Shown here: in pieces, positions 29,464 to 42,168 of the stretch
Numbering within the stretch: the first letter of the stretch is position 1
Layout: every line of letters begins with the position of its first letter
From: Nothopassalora personata
Lineage: Eukaryota > Ascomycota > Dothideomycetes > Mycosphaerellales > Mycosphaerellaceae
DNA length: 64,000 bases
Reading direction: 5' to 3'
Assembly (NCBI GenBank): GCA_033816765.1
Contig: CM066288.1
Coordinates: 930,001 to 994,000, forward strand
Made by a program: the position numbers and the translations under genes
Notes under the pieces: generated by a model
Seen by the model: only the letters and a program-made list of their open reading frames with translations
Told to the model about the DNA's origin: nothing
Databases searched by the model: none

Positions 29464-31129
29464 TCATGCCGACGATCGTCTATCACCTAACTTCTCTTCC
29501 AGCCCGAGCATGGGTTGTACATCCACATTTGGGTTGTGTGTCCTGATACACCAGAAGAACATATCCTCCAATGGTAACAGGTTCAACATAAGTAGCTGTG
29601 CATTCCAAGCGACTCCGCATACCATCGCACCTGCAACTGCGTCGAGGATGAAGTGGTTCGCCGTAGCCACGATCGCGATCAGAATCAGCGCAGAATATCC
29701 AAAGCCGATCATAATGCAACCGATGCGCCTCAAGCTGAGCAAAGGAATCCTGAGTCCCAATAACGTAGTACTCCTGCGGTGGCTGTCAGATGTCAACGGC
29801 AGGAAAGCTATCGTCAACCCAATCAAGAGAGAATAGCCGAAGTGCAGTGACGGCATGGCAGCGTATTGGTTGCAGAACTGCGCGCAAGGTCAGAAGCCGT
29901 GTTCGCATATGCTTGAGTACCGAATCTCACCCTGTTCTTGGTCCACACGCTGCTCTCACCCTCCGTGCTATGGACCGTGTCGATAAATCCAAATGACTTA
30001 GCTTCCTCAGCATCGTCGCCATCGTAGCTAGGATCGCTCAGCAAACGAGGCGGCATGCAAGGCCATGCCGTGAACACAACAAAGGCAATCAAGTTGCACA
30101 TTGCCATGGTCCGCCGTCGAGCTTGGTACAGTGCTGGTCCCGCCGGACTCCGCTCGCGAGTCTCGGAATAAGAACTTCGATTGGCGGTGATGGTGAGGTA
30201 GTACAGCCAGATGAGATAGGCGATGGTGGCCGGAATGTGTACAAAGCTGTATGTACGATTGATCCAGTGCAACAGTGCTGGATACTGCAGGAAGAACTGT
30301 TGGATCGCCGGCTCCGAGAAGATGCCGAGCCTTTGCTCCAGGTGGATGACTTGAAGCGCATTGTGGCGAGCTGTATCGACTGTTCCTTCTACCAGGGTGT
30401 ATGCTGAGAATGCGCGAGCGAGTTGGTAGACCTGTGGACAGTCAGCGTCCGGTCTTTATCAACGCGTGCGTGCCACTGGTTGCGCCACTGGTTGCTTCAA
30501 AGGCTCATGGAAGACGCAGGGCGTAAGGCGCACTGTTCTGAAGGGTGGTGGGAATGCTAGAGCAGGCGCACTCACCCAGTAGATAAGTCCCCAATACATG
30601 ACCTCGATAATAAACGGTATCCGAACAACGACGCGACTCAACCACCGCTCCGCAAACTGCTCAGTGTTGACCGTCACGACTGCCTTCTGCCATCTCAGTA
30701 GCCGAATCGTCCGTATGTGGCGACCTTGGAGATCTGTCCTTGATGACTCATTGTGTAAAGGTGTGTCAAGCGGACTGAGCAAGCCTGTCTCAGAGTCTGG
30801 ACTAGAACACCCAGACTCCAGACTGTCGTCCCGTTTGTGACCCGCGCTGACCGCTGCTGCTGAAATGGGTCTCCTCTCACGATTGACGTAGCAACCGAGT
30901 CCGAGCAGGGAAACGACCACGAATGGCTCAGCGATCGCACCGATCCCCATGATGCCAAGCCGGATGGTATCTATGTGCCACAGGTGTGGATCTAGAAGCT
31001 GCACGTAGTGTGCAATGGATACAAGAGCGCTGTAGTGGTAAAGAAAATCGCCTCATCAAAGACATTGAGAACTCTCGACGATGCTGCAGCTACGCTGGGC
31101 ACATTTTACCTTATTAGATCGCCGAACAT
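29464..31129 (-). CDS. PAP2-superfamily integral membrane protein (PAP2_3 type, four exons)
   Basis: Minus-strand exons 31110-31129, 30576-31029, 29931-30431 and 29464-29877; all introns are GT-AG (80, 144 and 53 nt) and phases close exactly, giving 462 residues. The first exon holds only six codons and two bases (MFGDLI), placing the true start at 31129. Multiple hydrophobic segments are seen (SLLGLGCYV, FVHIPATIAYLIWLYYLTI, NLIAFVVFTAW, YSALILIAIVATAN). The phosphatase-type motifs lie in the last exon: MPSLHFGYS, matching the central PSxH motif, and ATANHFILDAVAG, matching the final H...D motif. Relatives include inositol-phosphoceramide synthase-like and lipid phosphatase proteins. Its substrate, probably a membrane lipid phosphate, cannot be read from sequence. 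Confidence 0.9.
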
Positions 31130-32591
31130 GCGAGAGCGCTGTAAGCACACACAACACGTGAATGGAGAGTGATATGACGTACATCCACTATCCGCCTGCA
31201 GTCCTGTAGGTTGTCTACCTCCAACTGTAGGTGTTCGAGAGACGGGCGCGATGTTAAGCGCAAGGCTATGGTTGGTCGAAAATTGCTGTCAATTGGCTAT
31301 GGTTTGGGAATCGTCAAGGTTGCAGCCAATGTTTCCCTTGTCTTCAGCCGGAAACCAGAAGGAACCATTTACCGGTGTATTTCTAATGGGCTTGATGATC
31401 ATGCGGCAAGATGCCGTGGGCTGCTTCCGCGGGCTGCCGGTGGGACGAGGCAGGTGCAGTATCGAGAAGGAAGGAGCGAAGTCATCGGAGTCGAGAACTA
31501 CATGTAATATTGCATGATCAATGCTGTAGAATGCTTGGCAATCCATGTCGTTGACTTCAAGCTGCAATCTAATCTGCCTTGAGTGGACAACCAGTTGTTC
31601 TTTGAACAGTATCTGTCTGGTGCAGGTGAAATGCACAGCAGTCAGTATATGCAAACAAAGTCACTGCGGTCGACACAGAATCCCCCCCACTAGTGGAGAG
31701 ACTCCGAATCAAACCAATTGGCTGGTCGCGTGCCCGGTGTTGTGCTGCAGGAAGGTTGAAAGGATGATGAGTGATGGTGTTCTGATCACGCGAGCAAGAC
31801 ACAAGGTGCAAGAACAAGCTAGTGCATGCCGAAGATGCCGGCAGAGGGCTCGAGCTTCGGATGACTTGGCTTTCATGTTCCGGACGATGACTTGCTTTCA
31901 GTATACAAGTCACTGCCGCTGCTCCTCATCTTGGGCTACCAAGGTCGTCACGGCGATCTAAGGCTTGGCGTAAGGTTATGTATAGGTGTGTGTGTCTCAC
32001 CCGTGCCATGGCTCGCTCGACCTCGCTTGGAATCATTCTCGTGAAACGGCAAGTGCGATGCACAAGCTGAACAAGCAGTCTTTCGTACAACCAAGCTCAG
32101 TGCTGGTCTCCTCTCATCGTTACCGGAACGTGAAAAGGCTGGACCGCGACTGGCTTCAAGAGACTACCGAGCAAAACCACCAACGACCGCCCAATTCAAT
32201 ATCATCCTTGTTTGCATTGCTTATCCCCACCGAATCCGCTTCCACAGCCTTGGGGTATCCTCTAAGGGCCGTCTCCATTCCTTGTATCCAGAGGCCACCC
32301 TCATCCAGACCGTTTCCCCTCATGCTCGCACTGCGGCTTTGTGTAAACGCCGGCTACTAAAAATTAGAAATTTTCGTGTCCTCAGGCCCCGCCAAAAACA
32401 AACAAGAGATTCTTTGATCTCCAGACTTACGACACCGCCAAAGAGTTCTCAAAACCATCCACACAAAATTATTGGGTATATTACGAAGTGTAAGTCCAAC
32501 GCCAGTTTGCAAATCAACGGCCGTGTTTTGTGGCCTTTTCGAGGCGCGTTCATTATCGTGGAGCTGTATGATGCAAGAGCGTAAGCAGCAT
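31130..32591. other. Intergenic, 1.46 kb
   Basis: This lies between the PAP2 promoter side and the 3' end of the homeodomain gene. Open frames on both strands have no recognisable domain. No inverted-repeat element or RNA gene was noticed. Confidence 0.5.
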
Positions 32592-34795
32592 TTACTGCTG
32601 CTGTCCAAGAGTGTTGGGATCGACGAAGCTGAACATTTGTTGAGCTTGCATGTCGTATCCGTTGCCAGATGTGTGTTGGTAGAATTGCTGATCGTCTGGT
32701 ATTTGTTGCAACTGGCCAGGGCTGGAGTACATCTTCGAATCTTGGTATAGCATCGCGTTGTCCTGCTGACCATTGAACATAGCGGCTTGCTCGTGAGGTG
32801 GTGTCGAAAAGTCGACGCCACTGTCCTGATGGCTCTGCCCCGACTGCTGTGGCGAGTTGTATGCAGTACTCTCATGAGCATGCTGTGGGCTTGGGAAGTT
32901 CATTTGCGCCGGGCCGTTCATGTGACCCTGGGACTCCGATCCAGGCTGCGGCGACTGGAAGTTGAACATGCCATCTGGAATTGGTGAGTGAAATGTGTCC
33001 TCCGCCATCGGACTTCTGAATGGCAGCGCGATCTGCTTGTTGAAGGCATCAGATAGATATAGACCTTCATCGCTACCAAGTTGAGAGCTTTCGCCAGGTG
33101 TGCCGAAAATGTCGACGCTTTGGCTGCGGCCCATGCCAGTGAGTGGTGGAGAGTGGTCGGCAATAACAGGATCTCCATGGCTCGAGACCGCGGAGAGGGG
33201 AGTGTTGCTTGTGCCAATCATGTTACCAGCATCAACAGCCAAGTAGCCATTGTTGAGGTTGAAGTGCGGCTGTTGCATGCCGTCTGCAGAAGGTGCCCCG
33301 GGAAAGAATCCAGGCGTGCCATATTCGCTGGGCGAGTTTGCAGTAGTGGCCGACAAGGAGCCGTTGAACTGCAGGCCCAGATTGAAGCCCTGCGAAGTGT
33401 CGATACTGAGATGCGGACCAACAGAGCCAGGTACGAAGCCAGTAGGAGCACCATGCTGCGGGGTCGGAGCGAAAATGTTGGGATCCTGCATCGGCGCTTG
33501 TGGAGGTTGACCTTCATGTTGGATGAGGAAGGAAGGCATTGGTCCCTGTCGCAACATGTTAAAGTCAACAGCGACCGGGACAGATCGGCTACGCTGTCGC
33601 TTGTGTCCTCGAGGTCCAGGTGGACCCATCATACCCGCGGCCATATCCTGTGGTGGGTACAGAGACATGCCACTGTGAGGGTGCATCATGTGGTTTGGCT
33701 GACTGGCAGGCCGATGTCCCACCGGCGAGACTGGCGCAGAGACTGCAAACTGGCTAGGATCGAATAGCATGTTGTGTCGGTTTTGGTATGCCTCAAGAGA
33801 TACGAGCTTGGCCAATTGACCGCTCAGCACCTTCGAAGGACCACCCAACTGATGTACGAGAACCTGGCTAGCTTGCTGATCCTCTGTGAAGTCACCGCAC
33901 TCGTAGAAACCTCCACTCCCGGAGCTGTCCATGTAGAACTTTGGTAGTCGAGTCAATTCAATGACTAGGCCGCCGGATCGTTGTGAGGCGCCCTCGGCGG
34001 GTGCGAGTACGTCGCCTTGTTCGAGTGTGATGTTCTTGATCCATGCAAAGGGATATTCGATCTTATAGCCTGCAGAGTCGTTGTTGATGTAGTACGTCAC
34101 GCACGCCTTGTCGGGGGAGTAGAAGATGACCAGATCCATCGTGCTTTGTCCCACGCGGCGCCATGTACCAATCGATAGTGACCGACAATGGAAGTGCTGG
34201 ATGACGACCTTGCCAGACGTTGTGTCAGTGTTGAGGCACAGAGTGCCACCACCATAGGGACCAAATCCAGGACCACCACGGCCAATCATGCTGGCTGGGA
34301 GTCCTTTGCCTGGTCCATATGCCTGCATTGCCAGATACTGACGCATCGATTCGGGGATGCTGTCGCAGTCTTCGCCGCTCTCGATGCTTCGCTTAGCAAT
34401 GTTCTTTATCTTTGCCCGTCTGTGGAGTGTCAGCACCACTACAAGTACGTATCATTGTGCCTGGCCTACCTATTCTGGAACCAGATTTGTACCGATCGCT
34501 CAGTCATGTTGATTTCCGACGCTATCCGCTCTCTTACGAGTGCCGTAGGCGTAGGGTTCTTGTTGAACTCCACCTCCAATGTCATGAGCTGGTCCTGAGT
34601 GGCTCGTTGGCGTTTCTGATTCTTCTGCTGTTGGGTAAGGGTGCTTTTCCTGGGCGGGCGACGCGAGGCGTTGTTCTGATTCGAGTTGATGCTTGCACTG
34701 GCGCTCGTCGGGGTGGTGGGTGATTGTTGTCCCGTCTTGGGTTTGGAGTCCACGACTGGGGTGTGCACAGCCTGAGGCTGCATGACTTCGGCCAT
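32592..34795 (-). CDS. Homeodomain transcription factor
   Basis: Exon 1 is 34470-34795 and exon 2 is 32592-34419, with a 50-nt GT-AG intron that splits the homeodomain inside the WFQNRRAK recognition helix (the joined codon restores Arg). The product has 717 residues. The homeodomain covers about residues 58-117: [20 protein letters not shown], then [27 protein letters not shown] (given in part). A conserved region follows at about 155-330 ([37 protein letters not shown]) of the type found in S. pombe Phx1-like and other fungal homeobox proteins. The rest is Pro/Gln/Ser-rich and disordered, ending in a Gln-rich tail, suggesting an activation domain. It is nuclear; its targets are unknown. The upstream gap is unusually long (see findings). 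Confidence 0.93.
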
Positions 34796-37065
34796 TACGG
34801 CTGTCGGGGTGTGATACGGTAAGGAGATGACGTGAATCGTGGCGCAGCCGCGACGGTACTAGACAACGGATGTCGTGGTCGTGAGAGGCTTCAGATGATG
34901 CAGTGGAGACCAAGTGATGCGGCAAAGGTGATGGATGAATGCTGTGCTGTCCACAGGTTCCCAGCGGCCAGGCGGAGGGTGAGAATAGGGCCACTGGCTG
35001 GAGATGCTGGGTGCGAGGCCGGCGTAGTCGTCGATGCTCGGGCGATTATGCTGAGTCCTGCGCGCAGATATCGAATAAAGAAAGTAATGACCGGTCCAAT
35101 GAACGAATCGGCGCCGGAAAGAGTGACGGCAGTCCTGAGGGTCGTGTCAAAGAAGATAGTAGTAGGCGTGCTGGTCAAAGGAAAGGCTGGCGGCCGGGCA
35201 TCAGAAGGAGTGATGATGCCTGCGTCGACGAACAACAGCAGTAGGACAAACAGAGTAGAGGGCAGCGACGATAACGAGACGCGATAGTAAACGGTGGTGG
35301 TGGACAGAGTGACGACGGAGAGTAGTAGAGTAACGATTAGATGACGGCGGGCGGCGGGTGAAGCAATCTCGCTCGCTCGCTCGCTCGCTGCCGGGAAGCA
35401 GACGGGCACAGACAGCGGCTCTCACCAGCGCGCAGCAGCAGCAGCGGCAGCAGAAGAGAGGAGAAGGGCAAGGGCACTCGGGCCACACCGCCGCACACGC
35501 TGCACTGACTGCACAACAGAAGGTCGACCTGCCGCTAGCCGCTGTTTCTCGCGCTGGGACTGGTCAGTGGTCTGTTCGGCCCGCTGCCTTCTGCACGGCA
35601 GGCCCCTTGAATCGCTGCGTGAGAGCTGCGGCTCCCAAAGCACGCTAGCTCCCCTACGGCGAGACCTGATCGCCGTATCGGGACGCCCCCCCTGGGAGCA
35701 CCTCCCGATGCGCGACGCTCCAATCCTCCCATTCGCTGCAGCCGCGCCCGCATCCTGGTGCCAGGCAGCGCGACAAGACAGCCCGCAGCGGCGGCAGCGT
35801 GTGGGCGGTCGGCCTCCCTGGTCAGCAGACGAGGTCCGCGGTGGTGACTGTGTTGTTGTGATGCGAGGATGCTTGCACGCCGGCCTCCTTAAACGAGCAT
35901 GCATGCTACTCGGAACTGCGCTGCGCGGAGAAATCGCGCTGGCACCACGCTGATGGTGGCAGTCCGCCGGCACGCACACCGATCAGCGCATCTGAGCGCG
36001 TCGCAACCACGAAAGGCACACCCCACTGACTGCACTAATCACCTCCAGCGTCTTTGGGCCAGAGTTTCGTCTCCCCTAAAGCCAGCGGGAAGACGTCTCG
36101 ACAACGTCTGTCTCAGGGTTTCCCTCGTTCGGAAAAGGCTAACCTGGAACTCTGCTGCTGCTGCTGCGCACCACGCTACATCACCCGATCGCAGACAGGG
36201 TTGGACGGTGGAGCGAAAACGCCCATCGAAGAGAAACGCCGCCCGCCCGCCGTTTGAGTCTGCTCGACAGCCCTGGTCTAACGGCGTCTGCCCTCACCCC
36301 TAATCGTGAAGAAGACTTGGCCGCGATAGGCAAGTACGAAGAGACTGTAAACAGACTATGTACTCTAAAGGTCCACCACCAGTCACAGAGCTGCCGTTGC
36401 ATGTCTCGAGCATGTCTGGAAAGCTGTTTCTGGCGCGTCTCGGAGCTACCACGTCTTGCACGCGTCGAGCCGGCCGAGCTTACGCCGGGCGAGCGCAGGC
36501 GTGCACCGATCTGTTGGCGCAAGAGCTGTGTTGCAGAACTGCCAATCTACTGGTCAGCCGATTGCCGGACGATCGACAGAATTCTCAGCGCCAGGAATAG
36601 CAACAGCCGCGACTCTGTGCAGTAAGCTTCGCTGCTGGTCCAGGACCGAGGTGGGACGGTAGTGCCTCACGTGAGCATGTACGTGGGTGCCTATGCTGAC
36701 TACGGCGATACACATGGGTATTCGTGCCTTTCTAAGGTTAGCAGAATGAGACGGCCGTTAGGAGATGTTGCAACTACGCAACGCTGCGGTTGACATCATT
36801 TCAAGGCATGCCACGCGTGTATCCGGAATAATTTTATTGTTGATCTGACCAGGGATTGCTCCTTCACGCCGTGCACGAAGCGAGGTTTTGAGTCATGGGG
36901 GCAAGGATTGTAATACAAGCAGAGGAGTCCTGCTATTTCACGACAAGGAATGCCTTCGTACTGCTATGCTTATACTTTGCACGCTTGTGGCCATACGACC
37001 CTTTCAATCCCAGCTGACGCCCATCAGAACAACGTGCGCCTCACCTTTCGTTCCATAATGCCTGC
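34796..37065. other. Long GC-rich upstream region of the homeodomain gene
   Basis: 2.27 kb without a supported gene. It contains a tetranucleotide microsatellite (35368-35389), CAG/CTG trinucleotide runs near 35430 and 36145, and many short open frames without domains. The gene to the left reads away from this region and the polymerase gene to the right ends into it. Much of the space is therefore probably promoter and leader of the homeodomain gene. Confidence 0.45.
35368..35389. repeat. (TCGC)n microsatellite
   Basis: Five uninterrupted copies of the tetranucleotide TCGC in the upstream region of the homeodomain gene. Confidence 0.9.
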
Positions 37066-40000
37066 TCACCATAGTGTGGCGTCCCGATCAAACCGCTCAA
37101 TCTCTTTGCCTGCGTCTTCGACGTCCTTCTTCGCCTTCATCCTCATGTAGAAGATGGGACAGTCCCTGCTCGAACAGATCACTTCGTTGTGCATGCTGCC
37201 TTGGCAGCGCTGACACTGAGTCCATAGCCGGTTGAAGCGGACCTCCAACTCAGCCACTTTGCTCAGAGATCTCTGGTAGAGCTCAGCAAACCTTGGTCTG
37301 CACTCTTCACCAACCGCACCGCCTTGTTCCTCTTTTGACGCAAGCGGCTTCTTGCAGCCAAGACAAGTCTCTGTCTTCTTCGCAAACTTCATCAGGCCAC
37401 CCATCGTGGGCGCTGCGACTGATATAGCACGCGTGTGTTCGCCCGTCAATAACTGTCCAGCTTTCTTCTCGCCCAGAATAGGCTCAAAGATGCGGCCCAG
37501 TGGTTTGGCCAGCTGATTGTCCAAATAGTACTTAGTGTCAATGGGAAGGTTGTGCTCGAGCACGAACATGGGATCTTCCGACTTCTCGTAACCCTTGGAC
37601 CCTGCTGCACCCTTCACCATCACATAGGCGACACGATCACCAAGTGCCGGCGCAGATCCAGCATCACGCTTGCGCATACGCTCAGCAAGCTCAGTATGTG
37701 CCTGCTTGTTGGCGTAGTCAGACTTGGTCAAAGCCTTAGTGATCACGAGGTTGGACATGTCGACTTTGTTTTGGAGTAGTTCTGAAATGGTTTCCTTGAC
37801 ATAGCTGTGACAGAATTAGCACAGCCCGAGGAATTATCAGGCGACAGCTTAGACTTACTCTTGAGCTCCTTGCACGTCCTGGTCGATAAGGAGCATCTTC
37901 AAGCTCGTCTCGATCACATTCTGCACGAGTCGGCAGTTGTCCCGGCGAACGGTCTCAATACCCTTCGTGTCCATCTTGTCGTATGTGTCCGGCTTAGTCC
38001 AGTACAGTCCGGCGTAACGCTTCTTGTTGATCAACAGATATGGAAAGTATACCTTCTCGAACTCTAACTTGATCGGTTTGATGAACTTGCTCGAGACATA
38101 GTCAGCCGCTTCTTGTCCAAGCTCCATGGCCTTTGCTAGATCGTTGGGCCCAAACTTGACCATGACGGAGTCAGTGTCTCCATAGATGACTTGGGCATCA
38201 TGGCTGTAACCGTTGGCTATTGTGTATTTGCTCTCGACTTCCTCCTTGGTTTTTTCAATCATTTGACGACCATAGGAGGTTGTGCTACTGGCAATGGCCA
38301 GGCAGGGCAATTTACCGACCGTGGCACCAGTCAGACCGTACACAGAGTTTGCGCTTATCTTCAATGCCAGTTGGCGACCGTTCAGCACGGCCTTCTTGAA
38401 GGGATCAGTCTCAACAGCAAGCTCCTTCTTCGCGCGTTTTCGCGCGCCGAGAAGTTCCTCGAGAATCTGAGATAGGAGGCCCTTCCGAACCTTGGTCGTG
38501 GCGAAGAGGTCTCCGTTTGGTGTGACAATGTAGTCATCATCCCTTTTGAGCTGCATCTTCTCGACCGCATTCTTGTTCAGCAGAGTAGTATAGCATAGGT
38601 TGTGCGCCTGAATGATGCTGGGATACAGAGAGGCAAAATCCAAGGTCGCGACCGGGACATCGTAATATCCTCGTGTAGGCTCGATGACCGTGGCGCCTTC
38701 ATACTGCTCGTCGCTGCCTTCACTCTTGAGATCAGGGACCACTAGCTGCTGTTCGAGCGCTTTCCTGAAAAGTTGGCTGATGAACTTGATTTGCTGGCCC
38801 TTCGAAAGCAAGAAGTTGAACGGCACGCCTGTGACTCTGGCCATCTCCGTATAGTTGATCAGACACATCAGCTTGTCCATCAGACGCTGAGGCAGATATG
38901 CGTCCTTGAGACAGTACACTGCCAATCTCCGACGAGATTCTGGGGTGCCGTTGTACAACTCCGTGATCATCGTGTGGTGCACGTCTTCTTTCTGCTCGTT
39001 CAAGAAGTGTGCAGATACTGAGTTGAGTGTGTAACTTCGCAGCTGGTAATCTCGCTGAATGAGTTGGAGCAGATCAAGTTGTAATCGTCCATTCGTGTTG
39101 GTGGCTTTGGTGTCGCGGTTGCCCATTTGCTTACTGGAGAAGTTGGTGTCTTTGGCCATTGACTTGACGTTCCTTAGACGGGTCAGGAAGGGAAATCTTC
39201 CGACCCTGAGGAACGCAGCACGATCCAAGAGGTACGGGAAGTCGAAGTTCGAGATGTTGTACCCAATAATCACATCAGGATCCACCTCCTCAACAAAGTC
39301 TCGCCATGCCATAAGCATCTTCTCCTCTGCTCCAAACTCGAAGATTTGAGTATTGACGATGAGACTGCAAGTATCCATACAGAAGACGTTTCTGACAAAC
39401 GGCTTCTCTTCGCCATATCTGGTGACCACGTTCGCGATCTGGATAACTGGATCAACGTTTGCTTCTGGGAACACGCCCTTTCGTCCAGCACACTCGATGT
39501 CGAAGCTGAGCACACGTAAAGGTGCCATCTTCTGCCACTCACCATCAACAGGATGTGCTAAAAGGTCCCGATAATGACAAAAGGCCTCGATCTGGCAGGT
39601 CGACTGGCGGTCTCGGTCGAGAATCATGTGATACTTGCCACCAGGTGTTGACACCCAGGACATGCCAGCCACGCCGGTATCGATCATGAACCTGAGGACA
39701 TATTGGATATTGTCGAACGTGAGGATCCCGCCTTCAGCTACCTTCCACATGCCCTTGTAGTTGGCATTGCCGCTCTGTATAGTGGTTCGCAGCCTGTTGA
39801 TGAACTTTGGGTCTGTTACCGTAATCTTCAAGTACAGACTCTTCTGGTTTCCTTGAAATCCGAATAGGTTCTCTCGAAGTACCATCTGCACGGACTGGAT
39901 TGCTGCCGAGTGCTGTGCCATGCTTGATTCCAAAAAGAGCTTGTATGGTTCGCAGTCATTCTTCGTGAACGCAATGGGCGCTGCCACGTAGAGATAGTGC

Positions 40001-40434
40001 AAGAAGTCTGTGACATGCAGCAGCACCGAATGCCCGGCCTCCGTCACACCAAATAGCTTGACAGTCGCCTTGCCTCCATGTAATGTGCCTTCTTCAGCGT
40101 CGATGGCCTGGAAGGAAACAGTATCTGTCTTCTCGTTGAAGCCATCCAGACTCGGGCGGGACCACTGTTGATCTTTCTCTGCATTTTTCTCTTTCAACGA
40201 TCCAATATTCTGTGTGAGCTTCTCCAGGACCTCCTCTTCAAATTGGCTTTTGGGCTGACTGGACCCAACGCCATTCGGACCTCTCTTGCCTGGTTGTCTG
40301 AACGCCGGTTTCGAGTCCTCGAGCTTGCGTTTCTTCTGCGGTGACGCCTGTTGGTTCTGCCGAGAGCGTGTTGTGTCCTGGAGCACACGCTTACTGGGCA
40401 TCTTTGCAGGCGATTGTGTGAGGACTCCAGGCAT
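37066..40434 (-). CDS. POL3: DNA polymerase delta catalytic subunit
   Basis: Exon 1 is 37859-40434 and exon 2 is 37066-37804, with a 54-nt GT-AG intron closing at codon GAC (VQGAQ, D, YVKETIS); 1104 residues, normal for the family. The basic N-terminus (KKRKLED) is a likely NLS. The proofreading exonuclease opens with [12 protein letters not shown] at residue 311 and the [12 protein letters not shown] motif. The B-family polymerase motifs are [29 protein letters not shown] and [13 protein letters not shown]. The C-terminal metal modules are CysA at about residue 1006 and CysB ([10 protein letters not shown]...CSSRDC) at about 1056. CysB keeps all four Cys; CysA has CLGC and a final Cys but Gly at the third ligand position (37309-37311, GGT). 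The enzyme replicates the lagging strand in the nucleus. The start is ATG at 40434; a second ATG eleven codons on is possible. Confidence 0.96.
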
Positions 40435-40912
40435 TTTGGTGGGGTACCCGTGTGCATTTGAATGATGTCGAGCGCAGGGTTTGGGGACGCGATGGAAGTC
40501 GCGTACGCGAGCTTCGCGCTAGTAATAACAGATCCGTGCTGTCACTGTCCCTGCTATCGGCGGGATGTCTTCACACTTTTTCATCATCTGCTGCTCTTGG
40601 TTGTATGCGCGTCTTGTCCTCTGATTCGATCATCACGAGCCATCTTGCTCCTGAAGTTAACGAGTTGTTGCTATCGTCGTGGTGCAGAAACGTGACATCA
40701 CCAAGATCTACAGTAGCGGCTTCAGCTCCGCCATCGTTTCGAGCTTCGAGCTTCCAGCAGAGAGCGTCTACAAAAGCGTCCACACCTCAACAACCATCCA
40801 GCGAAGTAGCAATTGTCGCAACGCACTAGACAGGCCAAGTATGACGACCAACTGACCGCTCACTGTCTCTCCTATAACACAAGTTACTTCCGGCACTACT
40901 GCCACCTTCAAC
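40435..40912. promoter_or_regulatory. Divergent intergenic region POL3 / CSN5
   Basis: 478 bases between two divergent starts, so it holds both promoters. No gene is seen. No specific replication-timing element could be recognised by eye. Confidence 0.5.
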
Positions 40913-42027
40913 ATGGCTGCACCAACATCAGGTAAACCACCACCAGGCATCCGCTCACGCGAGACTGTTGCTAACCATTTGCCGCAGACAATGACGGCGC
41001 CGATAAGCTCATCGACTCGCAGCGCGATGCCCTTTACAAGTACGATGCCGACTCACAGAAGAAGATCAACGCCTCGAAGCCCTGGCGATCAGATCCACAC
41101 TACTTCAAATATGTGCGCATATCAGCAGTCGCATTGGTGAAGATGGTCATGCACGCGCGATCGGGAGGTGACATCGAGGTCATGGGCCTGATGGTGGGCT
41201 ACGTTGAGCACGAGACATTCATCGTCACAGATGCGCTGCGGTTACCGGTCGAGGGCACAGAGACTCGGGTCAACGCACAGGACGAGGCAAACGAGTACGT
41301 GGTCCAGTTTCTGGAGAAGTCAAGAGCGGCTGGTCAGCTGGAGAACGCGGTTGGATGGTACCACAGTCATCCTGGATATGGTTGCTGGCTTTCTGGCATC
41401 GACGTGACCACACAACACACACAGCAGTCGTTCTCGGATCCTTTCCTGGCCGTGGTGATTGACCCGCACCGGACAGTGAGCTCTGGCAAGGTGGAGATCG
41501 GAGCGTTCAGGACATATCCAGAAGGCTACAAGCCCGAAGGCCAGGAGTCGGCAGGCGAAGGCATGGCTGCAGTACCCATGGCCAAGGCACAGGACTTCGG
41601 CGCACACGCCAACAGGTACTACTCTCTCGAAGTCTCACACTTCAAGTCTACTCTGGACAGCAAGCTACTCGAGGCGCTGTGGAACAAGTACTGGGTCCAG
41701 ACACTCTCGTCATCGCCGCTCGACACCAACCATGACTACGTCACCAAGCAGATCGAAGACCTGGCAGCGAAGACGAAGTTGGTGCAGGAAAGCGCCAAGC
41801 AGCGATCAAGTGCTATGCCACTGGGACCACAGCGCAAGGGCAAGGGAGCGGATGAGCAGATGGCGAAGGTTGTCAAGGCGGCGGAGAAGATTGCGAGTGA
41901 AGAGAAGACCGGGCTGATGGCCGCTATGGTGAAGGAGAAGGTCTTCGCTGATGGTGCTGCTCAATTGGTAGAGGCTGCGAACACAGTGGAGGCCAACGGT
42001 GCCGACACGCAGATGAAGGAGGCGTGA
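40913..42027 (+). CDS. CSN5: COP9 signalosome subunit 5 (deneddylase, JAMM metalloprotease)
   Basis: Exon 1 (40913-40931) holds just six codons and one base; a 56-nt GT-AG intron with branch site GCTAAC follows, and exon 2 (40988-42027) completes 352 residues. The N-terminus reads [20 protein letters not shown] across the junction. The MPN domain begins [20 protein letters not shown], with the JAMM zinc site [14 protein letters not shown] at about residue 130 and its upstream Glu in IEVMGLMVG. The family enzyme removes Nedd8 from cullins within the COP9 complex, which in fungi controls development, light response and secondary metabolism. Its substrate, cullin-1, is encoded 23 kb away. The C-terminal helices contain a Lys-rich segment ([18 protein letters not shown]). 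Confidence 0.96.
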
Positions 42028-42168
42028 TTAAGGCTACGATTGCTGCGAGGCGCGATTTTCGTATCTTTACTCCGACCATTGGCAGGGTACAGTATAGTAT
42101 GTCCGACGCAGCTCGGATATGCATGCATGGAAGTGGCGTGGGGTGGACGGAGCTCCAGAACTTGCAGG

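Noticed and set aside
30471..30496. 12-bp tandem repeat GCCACTGGTTGC inside a PAP2 intron
   Set aside because: Two copies in an intron are a trivial duplication and do not disturb the splice sites.
34891..35979. Several 100-190 codon frames on both strands upstream of the homeodomain gene
   Set aside because: All are low-complexity Arg/Ala/Ser-rich in GC-rich DNA, overlap one another and show no domain; they are chance frames.
15930..42027. Cullin-1 and CSN5 in one window as a functional cluster
   Set aside because: They act in the same neddylation cycle but are 23 kb apart with unrelated genes between, so co-location is probably chance.
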